The notes: generated by a model not told the origin, from the letters alone. Counted from the first letter of the stretch, positions 41,799-51,050 are shown. The stretch is 64,000 nt of DNA from Nostoc piscinale CENA21 (GCF_001298445.1 NZ_CP012036.1:3687351-3751350); one strand, 5' to 3'. Made by a program: numbers and translations.

Positions 41799-42272
41799 AT
41801 GGCTAAAACTAAAGCAAAAGATATTCTCTCATTAATTGAAGCAGAACATCGTCAAGTTGAAAAACTGTTTACAGAAGCAGAAAAAGCTAATAAAAACAAG
41901 CTCCACGAAATATTTGCTCAGATTTATCTAGCATTAAATTTACACGCTAGAACTGAAGAATTAGTTTTCTATCCAGCATTACGCGAGTATGAGGAAACTG
42001 CACAATATATAGAAGAAGCTGAAGAAGAACACGAAGAAGCTGAGATTCTTCTAGAAGAAATTAAAGCACTACAACCAGGCAACGCTGAGTTTAAATCCAA
42101 ATTGAGTGATTTAAAAGAAGCAGTGCAGCATCATGTAGAAGAAGAAGAAAGTGAAATTTTTGAGGCTGTACGTGGGTGTATCAGTGAAGAGGAATTAATT
42201 GAATTAGGGAAAGAATTTCAAGAAGCTAAAGTGAAATTAGAAGCGGATGTGAAAGAAGCGATGGCGCAGTAA
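41799..42272 (+). CDS. Hemerythrin HHE domain protein
   Basis: A 157-aa all-helical protein. Iron-ligand pattern: ILSLIEAEHRQVEKLF (His), LNLHARTEELVFYPALRE (H...E), EEAEEEHEEAEIL (His), AVQHHVEEEESEIFEAV (H...E). These four helices form a diiron O2/NO-sensing or scavenging site. It is acidic, cytosolic and encoded alone, ending at a strong terminator. Confidence 0.93.
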   Translation: MAKTKAKDILSLIEAEHRQVEKLFTEAEKANKNKLHEIFAQIYLALNLHARTEELVFYPALREYEETAQYIEEAEEEHEEAEILLEEIKALQPGNAEFKSKLSDLKEAVQHHVEEEESEIFEAVRGCISEEELIELGKEFQEAKVKLEADVKEAMAQ

Positions 42273-42313
42273 AGCCCAATAATAAGGTGTTATGTGCGCT
42301 AGTCAATGTAACT

Positions 42314-42348
42314 AAAAACCCGACACAAAGTTTTGTGTCGGGTTTTTA
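42314..42348 (+). terminator. Bidirectional terminator
   Basis: AAAAACCCGACACAAA pairs fully with TTTGTGTCGGGTTTTT; A-rich and T-rich arms allow use from both strands. Confidence 0.92.
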
Positions 42349-42531
42349 TTTTATTTTGTTTGGGAACTCATCAATCTTTTTTTGAAAAAATTTAGAACTA
42401 CCCCACAGGGATAAAGCGAAGTTCGGTTCAAGAATATTTGGTTGTAAAAGACCTAAAAACAGAATTTATTAGTCTTGTGGTTTATTAATGAATCGGTGTT
42501 CTAGCCCGAACAAATGGAATTCGCACGCCAG

Positions 42532-42690
42532 ATGCTACTCTGTGCGGCTTCTCGCAGAGCGCGTCTACAAGTCAGCAAAGCCGACGACAGTCGCCTCTAA
42601 TCGAGCCAACGCGTTGCGGAGGTTCCACCTACGCGGACTGATGCAAAATCAAGGATTTAGAACCCGCGCAGGCGGGTTTTGTCTGTGTAG
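42532..42690. repeat. Composite palindromic repeat region
   Basis: A GC-rich mosaic: GCGGCTTCTCGCAGAGCGCG with GTCTACAAG (REP core), AAAGCCGACGACAGTCGCC, CGTTGCGGAGG and the hairpin AACCCGCGCAGGCGGGTT (42661-42678). The 99-aa frame that crosses it (42488-42787) is not a credible gene. Confidence 0.65.
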
Positions 42691-42895
42691 CCGTGACTTC
42701 AGTCGCTTGGTGCAAGAATATGTTATCCACAAGATGGCTCGAAATATCAGGTGGAAGACCAAGCAAACTAATAATTTCCTGTTGTAGAGGGTTTAAAGGA
42801 CGAAAATAGTCAAAGTGATAGTCAACAGTCTGTTGAAACCCGACTGTTATGTTGTAGACATTTCCCACCTGACAATGATTGAAACAGAGCGACAA
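42629..42895 (-). CDS. Uncertain small ORF overlapping a repeat
   Basis: An 88-aa frame. The middle (LNPLQQEIISLLGLPPDISS) looks protein-like, but the last 30 residues are encoded by the repeat. No ribosome site stands out. It may be the remnant of a gene joined to a repeat. Confidence 0.3.
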   Translation of the reverse strand: MSLCFNHCQVGNVYNITVGFQQTVDYHFDYFRPLNPLQQEIISLLGLPPDISSHLVDNIFLHQATEVTATQTKPACAGSKSLILHQSA

Positions 42896-42917
42896 AACGG
42901 ATATTGGAAGTTAATTT

Positions 42918-43226
42918 TTACTTCTTGCCAACATCACGCGCCATCTTGAGGTAATAGTCCTCTACTTTTTTCTGAGAACGACGGCGGCTAAATGAAGGAG
43001 TTTCCGAGGTGGTTTTCTGTTCTGTTTTTGCTGGTTCTTCTGAAACTCGCTTGATAGTTTGAGCCGCATCAGATTCCAAATAATAGCCAGAGCTATTAAA
43101 TCCGAAAACTTTCCCAAAAAAGCCAAAAATACTCCCGAAAAACCCGAAAATAGCCTTGAAAAATACGGAAAAATAACCTTCAAGGCGAATAAAGACATTC
43201 CGAAGAATTTGAATTAGACGATCCAT
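42918..43226 (-). CDS. Small protein with Phe/Gly-rich amphipathic segment
   Basis: A 102-aa protein. Residues 18-43 repeat a [FI]FGFFG-type unit (AIFGFFGSIFGFFGKVFGF), giving a membrane-inserting or curvature-sensing helix. The rest is polar and ends with RRRSQKKVEDYYLKMARDV. A similar small protein is common in Nostoc-type genomes, sometimes given misleading enzyme names; no function is established. Confidence 0.75.
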   Translation of the reverse strand: MDRLIQILRNVFIRLEGYFSVFFKAIFGFFGSIFGFFGKVFGFNSSGYYLESDAAQTIKRVSEEPAKTEQKTTSETPSFSRRRSQKKVEDYYLKMARDVGKK

Positions 43227-43390
43227 AGCAGCACCTCTATGATTGCCTACTGCTATTGTGACTTAATTTCGTCCTAGTTAGGTATTCTCCCAGAGGTATA
43301 ACTATCAAAGTTTGATGATTAATTTACTAGATGTGTCTTTTGGCAGTTTAGTCAAGACTGAGAAATATTTATTAATATAGTTATAAATCA

Positions 43391-43702
43391 GTGTCAAAAA
43401 TCAAAACGTTCTCATTGGCAGATACTGGATTTTCCACCATCGGAGTAGAAGACATGAAAGACCAAAAAACATCCGACTCTAAAGAGTTCGTAGGCAATCT
43501 CAAGAATGGGATTTGGCTATTTGGACTCTCTTCTTGGGTCTTTGGCATTACCGATCGCAGTATCGCTTCTTTTGCAGATGGTTATCTGTCTGCTTTGGAT
43601 TTAACGCAACTATTCACAGCAGCGACATTTTTTTGTAGCATGGCTATTTTTAAAACCCACATCCAAGGTTTAAGACGGTTAATTTGTAATTATTTGGTTT
43701 AG
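43391..43702 (+). CDS. Small hypothetical membrane-associated protein
   Basis: A 103-aa frame with a GTG start (ATG alternative at 43454). Two moderately hydrophobic segments (GIWLFGLSSWVFGI and LFTAATFFCSMAIF) suggest one or two membrane passes. I do not recognise a family. Start uncertain. Confidence 0.55.
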   Translation: MSKIKTFSLADTGFSTIGVEDMKDQKTSDSKEFVGNLKNGIWLFGLSSWVFGITDRSIASFADGYLSALDLTQLFTAATFFCSMAIFKTHIQGLRRLICNYLV

Positions 43703-43829
43703 TTGGTCGCTGATTTTATCAAGCTAATAAATACTTCCGAGGTAGAACGTTTTCTTTATAGCAAAGTGCTGAGTATCAACATCAGATGATTTCTGTGAAA
43801 TCATTCTTCATTCTCTGCGTGAGTCCTAT

Positions 43830-45290
43830 TCAAGATGATGCACTTGGTAAAGTGAGAGTAAACCCTGTTTGACCAGAAGTTACAGAATCTAGGGCTAGTT
43901 CACCACGGTGCGCTCGGACAATTTCACGGGCGAGGCTGAGTCCTAGTCCAATACCTTCTACTTTCCGGGTGCGGGCTGGATCACCACGATAAAAGCGTTC
44001 AAACAACCGATCGCGATCGCTGGGTAAAATATCTTTTGATGAATTGGTAACTGTGATTTTGAGAGTTTTTTGGGTTTGATGTGCGTGAATCTTAATCCAG
44101 CCATCAGCAAAATTATATTTAATTGCGTTACTAAGCAGATTTTGTAGAACTTGCATAAGTAAATCGCGATCGCCTTTTACCCGCAAATTATCAGGAATAT
44201 CTGTTTGCAAATTCAATTGAGGAGCCAGCAATTCTACATCTTCAATCATCTCCCATAACAACTCAGACATATTGACATCCACCAGATACAAGCCCATTTT
44301 GCCTGCATCTGCCAAAGACAGCAGCAAGAGTTTTCGCATAATTGTACTTAAGCGATGCACTTCATCCAACAAATTGCTTAAACGTTGCTGTACATCACTT
44401 CCTGGCTCAACTTGTTGGAGCGATCGCTCTAATTCACCTTGCAAAATAGTTAATGGGGTTTTCAGTTCATGGGCTGCATCTGCACTAAAGCGGGAAGCTT
44501 GGGTAAAACTGCGTTCCAGACGTTCTAACATTTGGTTAAACACCTGAATGAGTTCCACAAATTCTAAATCTGTTGTCTCAGTGGGAATACGCTGATCTAA
44601 GCCTTGCACTGTTACCCGTTGAATTACGTCCGTTAACTCGTGAATCGGACGCAACGCCCCACCAGAAACAAACCAAGCCCCAGCCGCAACTAGCAATAAA
44701 GCGCCCGGAATTAACACCAAGAAAATATAGCGGATACTCGCCATTTCTTGATTCACAGGTTGTAAGCTGACAGCAACCGCCACCTGAGAATTCGGAAATT
44801 TCAGCGCACCAATCCGCCAAGTTTCTTTTGCGGTGTGTTCCGTAAAAAATTGTGGTGGAGTTGGGCGCGGTGGTGGTTGTCCTGGCTGATTTGTACCAAA
44901 AATTACAGGTCTTCTTTGTCGGGGAATATCTGGCGGTGCAGGTGCTAACTCTAAACGCTTCACCAGTAGATTTTTCACCTCAGTATCCGCAGATAAAGAG
45001 TTAAATTCGTAGACTGTTTTACCCTCAGCATTCAGCACCAGTAAAGCGAAGGGCATCTTGGTATTTGTACCCAAGCCAGCAGGTAAAAATTCTGGACGGG
45101 GAGGTTCTTTTCCTAGTTCTGGGGGACGATTGGCGCGGAGTAACTGATTTAATAGTTCTGAATCTAAGCGGCTGATTTTGGCATTGTAAATCTGAAACCA
45201 GGATATTGCACCAAAACCTACTAAAGTAGTGCCAGCTAAAGCCGCAGATAACAGTGCAATTCGGAGTCGAAACGATCGCAGATGTTTCAC
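43830..45290 (-). CDS. Sensor histidine kinase (HAMP, OmpR-partner type)
   Basis: A 486-aa protein with GTG start overlapping the response regulator stop by 4 bases. A first membrane helix (about 8-30), a Pro-rich periplasmic region (about 35-180), a second helix (about 188-210), HAMP, then H-box FSADAAHELKTPLTIL, N-box LLSNAIKYN, G boxes and GIGLGLSLAREIV. All catalytic residues look intact. Layout resembles cyanobacterial metal- or redox-sensing kinases (RppB/NrsS-like), with the ligand unknown. Confidence 0.93.
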   Translation of the reverse strand: MKHLRSFRLRIALLSAALAGTTLVGFGAISWFQIYNAKISRLDSELLNQLLRANRPPELGKEPPRPEFLPAGLGTNTKMPFALLVLNAEGKTVYEFNSLSADTEVKNLLVKRLELAPAPPDIPRQRRPVIFGTNQPGQPPPRPTPPQFFTEHTAKETWRIGALKFPNSQVAVAVSLQPVNQEMASIRYIFLVLIPGALLLVAAGAWFVSGGALRPIHELTDVIQRVTVQGLDQRIPTETTDLEFVELIQVFNQMLERLERSFTQASRFSADAAHELKTPLTILQGELERSLQQVEPGSDVQQRLSNLLDEVHRLSTIMRKLLLLSLADAGKMGLYLVDVNMSELLWEMIEDVELLAPQLNLQTDIPDNLRVKGDRDLLMQVLQNLLSNAIKYNFADGWIKIHAHQTQKTLKITVTNSSKDILPSDRDRLFERFYRGDPARTRKVEGIGLGLSLAREIVRAHRGELALDSVTSGQTGFTLTLPSASS

Positions 45291-45970
45291 GATGGATTCT
45301 CTGGTTTGCGAAACCGATAGCCAACGCCGCGAATACTTTCAATCCAATTTGTTTCATCAATCGGTTCAATTTTTTTGCGAATGCGCTGAATACACACATC
45401 CACAACATTGGTATTAGGGTTAAAATCGTAACCCCAAATATGTTCTAAGATTTGGGTACGGGTAAAAACTCGTCCAGGAGAGCGCATCAGATATTCCAGC
45501 AGATTAAACTCGCGGCTAGTAAGTTCGATGGCGCGTTGATTGCAAGTGACTTCTCGCGTGATGCGATCAAGTTTGATTGAGCCAACCGTGAGTAAATTTT
45601 GGCGATCGCCTCCACTCCGTCGCACCACTGCATGAATCCGCGCCGCTAATTCTTCCACAAAAAAAGGTTTAGCAATGTAATCATCGGCTCCCAAGTTTAA
45701 TCCTGCCAGGCGATCGTCTAATTCATTACGCGCTGTTAACAAAATTACCGGAGCATTCCGTCCTTCTCGCCGCAGTTGTTTAAGAATCGACAGTCCATCT
45801 TTTCCTGGCACCATAATGTCAAGAATAATGGCATCGTATTCATTATCAATTGCTCGCAGATATCCTTCATCACCGTTGTCGCAATAGTCTACGACAAATC
45901 CTTGCTCCTTCAGTCCAGCCCGGACGAAGTTCGCAATTTTTGCTTCATCTTCGACAAACAGAACGTTCAC
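45287..45970 (-). CDS. OmpR/PhoB-family response regulator
   Basis: A 227-aa protein with a GTG start. The receiver begins MNVLFVEDEAKIANFVRAGL with the phospho-Asp in AIILDIMVPGKDG and Lys in YIAKPF. A winged-helix effector follows (TSREFNLLEYLMRSPGRVFT, VVDVCIQRIRKKI). It is co-transcribed with the downstream kinase. Divergent genes at 46175 and 46582 are possible targets; that is inference from position. Confidence 0.95.
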   Translation of the reverse strand: MNVLFVEDEAKIANFVRAGLKEQGFVVDYCDNGDEGYLRAIDNEYDAIILDIMVPGKDGLSILKQLRREGRNAPVILLTARNELDDRLAGLNLGADDYIAKPFFVEELAARIHAVVRRSGGDRQNLLTVGSIKLDRITREVTCNQRAIELTSREFNLLEYLMRSPGRVFTRTQILEHIWGYDFNPNTNVVDVCIQRIRKKIEPIDETNWIESIRGVGYRFRKPENPS

Positions 45971-46174
45971 AAGTCTTCTCTAATTCAAGGATGATTTCAT
46001 TATAGATTTGTCCTCTTGTTATTAGAATTACAAATCTGTAATTTATACTGCTCTTGTTGCAAATCTTCAGAATTTCGCAAATTACAAAAATGTAATGAAG
46101 AAAATAATCTTTCTGTCATTTTGAGGTGACTTAATTATAAATATCAGTTACAGCAATTTTTGAGGTCAGTTTTA

Positions 46175-46451
46175 ATGAATATTCGTAGAGTATTAGCCAT
46201 AGTAGTAATTCCTTTGATGATTGTAAAATTGGGTTTTGTGGGAACTAATTAGGCAAATGCTGAGGCTCATATTCGTCGTGATGCAGATATTATAGAACAG
46301 CCAAGAACGAATAAAAAAAACACAAATTAAACGTCGTCAGATTCTTCAACAAGCGAAAAATAGTTTCCCTCGACGTAATCTTCAAAACCCAAATTCTGAA
46401 CAAAACTTAAATAGTAAAAATAACAACCAAAAATTGAGATTACGTGGATAG
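46175..46451 (+). pseudogene. Small secreted protein, broken by a stop codon and an 8-A frameshift
   Basis: ATG 46175 begins a signal peptide (MNIRRVLAIVVIPLMIVKLG) which meets TAG at 46250, where GTN-Q-ANAEA would give a normal cleavage site (CAG to TAG). The frame continues to AAT followed by eight A (46313-46320); with seven A it reads on KRRQILQQAKNSFPRRN to TAG 46451. The total would be 91 aa. It lies divergently next to the two-component system. Confidence 0.7.
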
Positions 46452-46513
46452 AGAGCAGGGTGCAGAGGGATAAACAATCACTCTCTCAAACCCCTAACTT
46501 CGTGTCCTTCCTT

Positions 46514-46537
46514 GCGGGAAGCCGCTTGCGCGTCTAC
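46514..46537 (+). repeat. REP-like palindromic element
   Basis: GCGGGAAGCCGCTTGCGCGT followed by CTACG, the same family as at 17364, 23024 and 36382. It lies just ahead of the dioxygenase-like gene. Confidence 0.75.
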
Positions 46538-46581
46538 GTTTTTTCATACTTTTGCGTAAGTTTTGGAATATTTAACCGCCG

Positions 46582-47358
46582 ATGTGCGCCAATAAATTGT
46601 TTATGAATAACAAAAATCGTCTATTAAATCGCAGAGAGGCACTTGCTTTATTTAGAGCAGCCGGAACTGCAATATTTGTTGTGGGATGTATACCAAGAAA
46701 GTCTGTTTCTACACAAGAACAAATCAGTGCAGTTGTTCCCGTATCATCTACAGTCACGTCTGCAACATCACCTAGTTGTGTTCTCAGTCCACAGCAAACA
46801 GAAGGGCCGTATTTTGTGGATGAGAAACTCAATCGCTCTGATATTCGCATTGATCCTACCGATGGTGCAATCAAAGAAGGTGTACCTCTGCAATTAACGC
46901 TGCACATTTCTCTGGTTGGAAGTACTGGCTGCACGCCCCTTGCAGGTGCAATGGTCGATATTTGGCACTGTGATGCGTTGGGTGTTTATTCTGACGTGGC
47001 AGACCAAAGTTTTAATACTGTGGGCAAAAAGTTCTTGCGCGGTTATCAAGTCACCGACGCGCGAGGGAATGTCCAGTTCACAACTATTTACCCTGGTTGG
47101 TATGAAGGTAGAACTGTGCATATCCACTTGAAGGTGCGTACACAAGAGAAATATGAGTTTACATCGCAATTATATTTTGATGATGCGATGAGCGATCGCA
47201 TTTACACCCAAGCACCTTACGCCAGCAAAGGACAGCGCATCATCAAGAACGCTGATGACGGAATTTTTCAAGATGGTGGCGAACAAATGCTACTCAAGCT
47301 GAAAACCAGTGGACAAGGTTACACCGCCTGCTTTGATGTTGGACTGCAAATGGCGTAA
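46582..47358 (+). CDS. Intradiol ring-cleavage dioxygenase family protein, exported
   Basis: 258 aa from ATG 46582, or 251 from ATG 46603. The N-terminus NRREALALFRAAGTAIFVVG has a twin-arginine-type pattern and ends in a Cys (lipobox-like). The dioxygenase domain shows SPQQTEGPYFVDE, VDIWHCDALGVYSD (first iron Tyr), YPGWYEGRTVHIHLKV (second Tyr and two His). It probably cleaves a catechol-like ring with Fe(III) outside the cytoplasm. Unlike soil-bacterial enzymes it is not in a degradation operon. Confidence 0.9.
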   Translation: MCANKLFMNNKNRLLNRREALALFRAAGTAIFVVGCIPRKSVSTQEQISAVVPVSSTVTSATSPSCVLSPQQTEGPYFVDEKLNRSDIRIDPTDGAIKEGVPLQLTLHISLVGSTGCTPLAGAMVDIWHCDALGVYSDVADQSFNTVGKKFLRGYQVTDARGNVQFTTIYPGWYEGRTVHIHLKVRTQEKYEFTSQLYFDDAMSDRIYTQAPYASKGQRIIKNADDGIFQDGGEQMLLKLKTSGQGYTACFDVGLQMA

Positions 47359-47475
47359 TTTCAGCAAAAGACCATACACGAAAATTACAAAAATGTAATC
47401 CACAATCAGGGCGAACTGTAATTTTTACTCGGTTAAATAAAAAACATCAACAACTTAACTTTCTAGAGGCTAATT

Positions 47476-47976
47476 ATGAAACTCAACCAAGCAGCAGTCG
47501 TAGCTACAATTTCAATTCTCGCTGGTACATTCAGTGTATTTTCCTTAAATCAAGTAAATGCAGCTAATCCAGCGTATAAAATTGCTCAAGCTTCTTCACA
47601 ACCTTCCGACCAACCACCAGAAGGACATCGCCCACCCCGCCCTGACTTTGCCGCCGCTGCCCAGAAGCTGGGTGTGAGTGAACAAAAATTAAAAGAGGCT
47701 TTAGGCGTTCCAGCTAATCCTCCTGGGCAAGGCCAAGGTCAACGCCCACCCGCCCCGATTTTGCCGCCGCCGCTCAGAAGTTGGGTGTCAGCGAACAAAA
47801 ATTAAAAGAAGGCTTTGGGTGTTCCTGCTAATCCTCCCGCTCAAGGTCAGCGTCCGCCCCGCCCCGACTTTGCCGCCGCCGCCCAGAAGTTAGGTGTCAG
47901 TGAACAAAAATTAAAAGATGCTTTGGGTGTTCCTGCTAATCCTCCTGAAGAAAATCGTTCTGATGCAAGAAGATAG
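47476..47976 (+). pseudogene. Secreted repeat protein with two compensating frameshifts
   Basis: A signal peptide ends at about VNAANPA, then three copies of a unit of about 43 aa containing RPDFAAAAQKLGVSEQKLKE and ALGVPANPP. In copy 2 one C is missing (CGCCCACCC-GCCCC, about 47750), and one G is extra at AAAGAAGGCTTTG (about 47812), so the frame is lost for about 60 bases and then restored. Without the indels it is a 166-aa protein ending ENRSDARR. The SEQKLKEALG unit resembles a helical motif seen in other secreted bacterial proteins; function unknown. Confidence 0.7.
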
Positions 47977-48415
47977 AGCTAGAAAATTAATTGCAACCAT
48001 ACAGCGATAGAGTTTGTTCTTCAACAATAGAACAGATTCTATCGCCGTTTTTTTAAGAAAAATAGGACTTACGCAAAAAACCTCTTTCCTACTTGCTACT
48101 ACGCCAGTCGTCTCAAGTCGAGTCAGTGCGTTGCGGTGAGCAGTTTGTTGGGCGGCTTTGCTTACAGATGATTTCAAAAATCCGAACAGATCACTGTATC
48201 TAAGAATTGTAAACTTTATTCATAAAAAACTGAGGTTATTACTGAAACTAGGTTGTATAAATATTACGAATAATTGATTAATATTATTTTCCTCACAACA
48301 TTCTTATATTTCATAACTATCCTCGTAGATGTAGACAGTTATTTGAATGACAAAAGTTAAAGCAAGTGACTGTCTTCATTTTAAAACCCTTTATATCAAT
48401 TAGTTGTAGAAAAAT
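47977..48415. other. Intergenic region with dispersed repeats
   Basis: Holds GGACTTACGCAAAAAA (48065-48080, as at 3169) followed by a GC-rich repeat with CGCCAGTCGTCTCAAG and GTGCGTTGCGG (about 48099-48170). No gene is supported. Confidence 0.6.
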
Positions 48416-48667
48416 ATGAATTACTGTCCTTGCTGTTCGGAAGTACTTTTACAACATGTGCGTGGTTCGGAAATCACCTGGTTTTGTCGCCACTGTTGGC
48501 AAGATATGCCTGTATTAAGTTGTCAGCGTCCTAGTGTGTTAGAAGAAGTTATCAGAGAAGAAATACCTAGTAACCCTGAACGGACAGAAAATCTTCCTGT
48601 TACAAGTTACGTCAGTACATACAAAAAAATCACTGGGTGGATAGGCGTTAAAGATGCACTAAGTTAA
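48416..48667 (+). CDS. Small zinc-ribbon protein
   Basis: An 83-aa protein beginning MNYCPCCSEVLLQHVRGSEI then WFCRHCWQDMP, two CxxC pairs 19 residues apart that fit one zinc ribbon. The rest is polar with no further domain. A short cyanobacterial family; role unknown. Confidence 0.8.
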   Translation: MNYCPCCSEVLLQHVRGSEITWFCRHCWQDMPVLSCQRPSVLEEVIREEIPSNPERTENLPVTSYVSTYKKITGWIGVKDALS

Positions 48668-48969
48668 CGCGATATTTTGCGCGTCTTTTTACTACACCCT
48701 TAAATTCAGCCTCACCTTGTATCTGCTCACAAACACATTTTATGAGCCTTATATAGCAAGGTTTTTAGCCAAATAAGAAAAATGTGTTTGTTAAATGACA
48801 GCCTTAACTAGTTAGCTTTATTTGTAACAACCTACTTCCTCAAATTTTTTCGCATTAAGTGTAATTACTGTTTTATCTATTTTCTCCCCGCTACAAAATA
48901 TGATCATAGAATCTGCAAAACTAATAATTCATTAACAAAAACTTGCATAGCGGAAGTCAGGAATGAATT

Positions 48970-49263
48970 ATGAATCAAATGCCAGTAACTGTAACGTTAT
49001 TCATTACTTATCTTTTGATGACCTGCTATTTTTTCGGCAACTGGCTGAGATTCTCTCTACGTCATCCAGCATCTTCTCCAGAAGAGAAATTTTTGTCTTT
49101 GCTTGTATCTTTAATTACAACTATATTTTGGCCTTTGGTAATTCCTATATCTTGTTGGCAAATATTCAAGAAACGTAAGTTAGAGTTCAACCATTTAATT
49201 CCTGTGATCTTAGTAATATTTGCTTTTAGTATTTCTTATTACCTGACTTATGTTTATCAATAA
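48970..49263 (+). CDS. Small membrane protein
   Basis: A 97-aa protein with three hydrophobic segments (LFITYLLMTCYFFGN, LVSLITTIFWPLVIPI, VILVIFAFSISYYLTYVY). The reading frame begins at ATG 48970; a second ATG at 48963 opens a different, less likely frame. No family function is known. Confidence 0.65.
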   Translation: MNQMPVTVTLFITYLLMTCYFFGNWLRFSLRHPASSPEEKFLSLLVSLITTIFWPLVIPISCWQIFKKRKLEFNHLIPVILVIFAFSISYYLTYVYQ

Positions 49264-49395
49264 AATTTTCAAAGAGTGAAGGGGGATAAGGGTACAAGCA
49301 TTCAAAACCTTTATACCCCTTCACCCAGTCCTAACAGACAAGCTTTGTGAGTTAGTCCTGATCCCTAGACCCATGTCAACAGACATCAATTCCGA

Positions 49396-49758
49396 TTATT
49401 TATCCTTATTGGTGTTCTTGTGACTTTGGCGACCAGCTTCAGCGTGCTGCTCTCTACTCCCGCCTTGAGTGCCTTTTGATTCAGTATCGTCGGAATCTTC
49501 AATATCGTCAGCGTTATCTTTTTGTTTTTTGCGACCGCCACCGTGAGACTGTTTTCCACCTTCACGACCAATTTCGGCCATGTGTTCTCTATCTTTACTG
49601 ACGGTTTCGCCTCCTTTACGTCCAGCTTCACGCGCTTCTTCAGAAGTAAATTCGTGAGCGGTACCTTTTTCATGAGCAGCGTGTCCACCCTTGCTGGCGA
49701 TTTCGCGTTGCTTATCTTCATCCATAGAAGCAAAGCCACGTTTACTGGTATCTGACAT
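49396..49758 (-). CDS. KGG-repeat stress-induced protein
   Basis: 120 aa from ATG 49758, which has AGGAG upstream; the ATG at 49776 lies before that site. Repeats of the general-stress KGG type: KRGFASMDEDKQREIASKGG, EAREAGRKGGETVSKD, MAEIGREGGKQSHGG. The protein is highly polar and probably disordered, like plant LEA or bacterial GsiB proteins linked to desiccation and osmotic stress. Acidic linker DNADDIEDSDDTE separates a last partial repeat. Confidence 0.93.
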   Translation of the reverse strand: MSDTSKRGFASMDEDKQREIASKGGHAAHEKGTAHEFTSEEAREAGRKGGETVSKDREHMAEIGREGGKQSHGGGRKKQKDNADDIEDSDDTESKGTQGGSREQHAEAGRQSHKNTNKDK

Positions 49759-50035
49759 AATATTGCTCCTGGTCATGAACTATAGTTTTTGACTTTTACA
49801 GTCCGTAAAAACTTTTAGCTGATTCACGTTCTCAATTTAGCTATCTAAAAAGCAGCTTTCATTGGCCGTAGGAGAGAATCATGCCAGACTAAACCCCAAC
49901 TTCCGATATATAACCTCAGCACGACTTGATCCATTTTCGCGGAGACACAGTATTAAGACTGGGTGTAGAGGTTTTGAATACTTAAATATTTTCCCAAACT
50001 CTTTATTTTTCGTATTCATCCGTCAGTTGTGACTA

Positions 50036-50072
50036 GAAAAAGCGCCACTAGAAAAACTAGCGACGCTTTTTC
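50036..50072 (-). terminator. Terminator after small minus-strand gene
   Basis: GAAAAAGCG (50036-50044) pairs with CGCTTTTTC (50064-50072) with an inner CTAG hairpin. It lies 54 bases beyond the stop of the minus-strand gene at 50127. Confidence 0.8.
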
Positions 50073-50126
50073 TGAATTTTATGGCAGATTACTACACAAT
50101 TGAGTTCTCAAAGCTAGATAGAGAAA

Positions 50127-50318
50127 CTATTCTGAGCGTTTGTGTAGTTGATATGTCAGGGATTGTTGATTATTTGGGGCTACATCATTAGAGGAATAAT
50201 GGGCGATGACAAATAGAGGTAGGGTTAAGGTTAACAGTGCGATCGCGGTTCCCACAAAGTCTGCCAAACGATGGGAATATGTATCGGTAGTGTTTGCAGA
50301 CTGACTATTTGAATCCAT
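50127..50318 (-). CDS. Small single-pass membrane protein
   Basis: A 63-aa protein with one helix (about 24-43: FVGTAIALLTLTLPLFVIAH) between polar ends. It is followed by a terminator, which supports it. It may be one of the small cyanobacterial stress or complex-associated membrane proteins; family not recognised. Confidence 0.6.
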   Translation of the reverse strand: MDSNSQSANTTDTYSHRLADFVGTAIALLTLTLPLFVIAHYSSNDVAPNNQQSLTYQLHKRSE

Positions 50319-51050
50319 ACAAATTTGAAATTCTTCAACTCACTGAATAATTTTTCTCTCAAAGAGAGTCTTGATGCCATTTTAACGATTTTTTACTGAC
50401 TACTGTGTAGCAGTCAAAAAAGTCAACCAGTTTGGCTGGTGTCATAACAATAATTTTATCTCCGACAAGATTGATACAAAGTTACAGAAAAACATTTCGG
50501 AATTATCTAAGTGACTAATATGTTACGATTCCTTGCAAAAATTTGCCAACTTTTGGTTAAGTAAAGGTTAATAAATTGCATCAAAAAATACATTTTTTAT
50601 TTTGTACCGATATAAATTGATAAATTATCTTAAAACAATTGTTGAGATTATAACATCTGAAAATACTCTAGATAAGCTGGTTTCACAGGTTTAGATGATT
50701 TTACTCATTAGTAATGTCTACCGAAATCTCACTGAATATTTTGATACTTTTTATTATCAAACCCAGCGTCACAAGCAACTGCATCATTAGTAAATAACTA
50801 GATAAAAAACGCTCCCAATCAGCATAGATAGATTCACTTATTTAGCAAGAGTAAATTCAGCGATCGCACGAAAAACCGACTTGTTAATTCACTATACTAG
50901 TGTTATGTAACATTACTTTGGGTTTGTCAATCTATACATAGGTAGAGTAAAAATACCTTGAGAATAAAGTTTTAGATCCCTGACTTCTGGCAGAAGTCGG
51001 GGATCTCTTGATTAACAAATAATTAAATTTTGCTGACAAATTGCTGACAT
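50319..51050. other. Intergenic region with one hairpin
   Basis: About 730 bp. AGATCCCTGACTTCTG pairs with AGAAGTCGGGGATCT at 50974-51006 without a T-run. No gene or known RNA is seen otherwise. Confidence 0.5.

Noticed and set aside
42488..42787. 99-aa ORF
   Set aside because: It spans a composite palindromic repeat and has repeat-derived, Arg/Cys-rich sequence.
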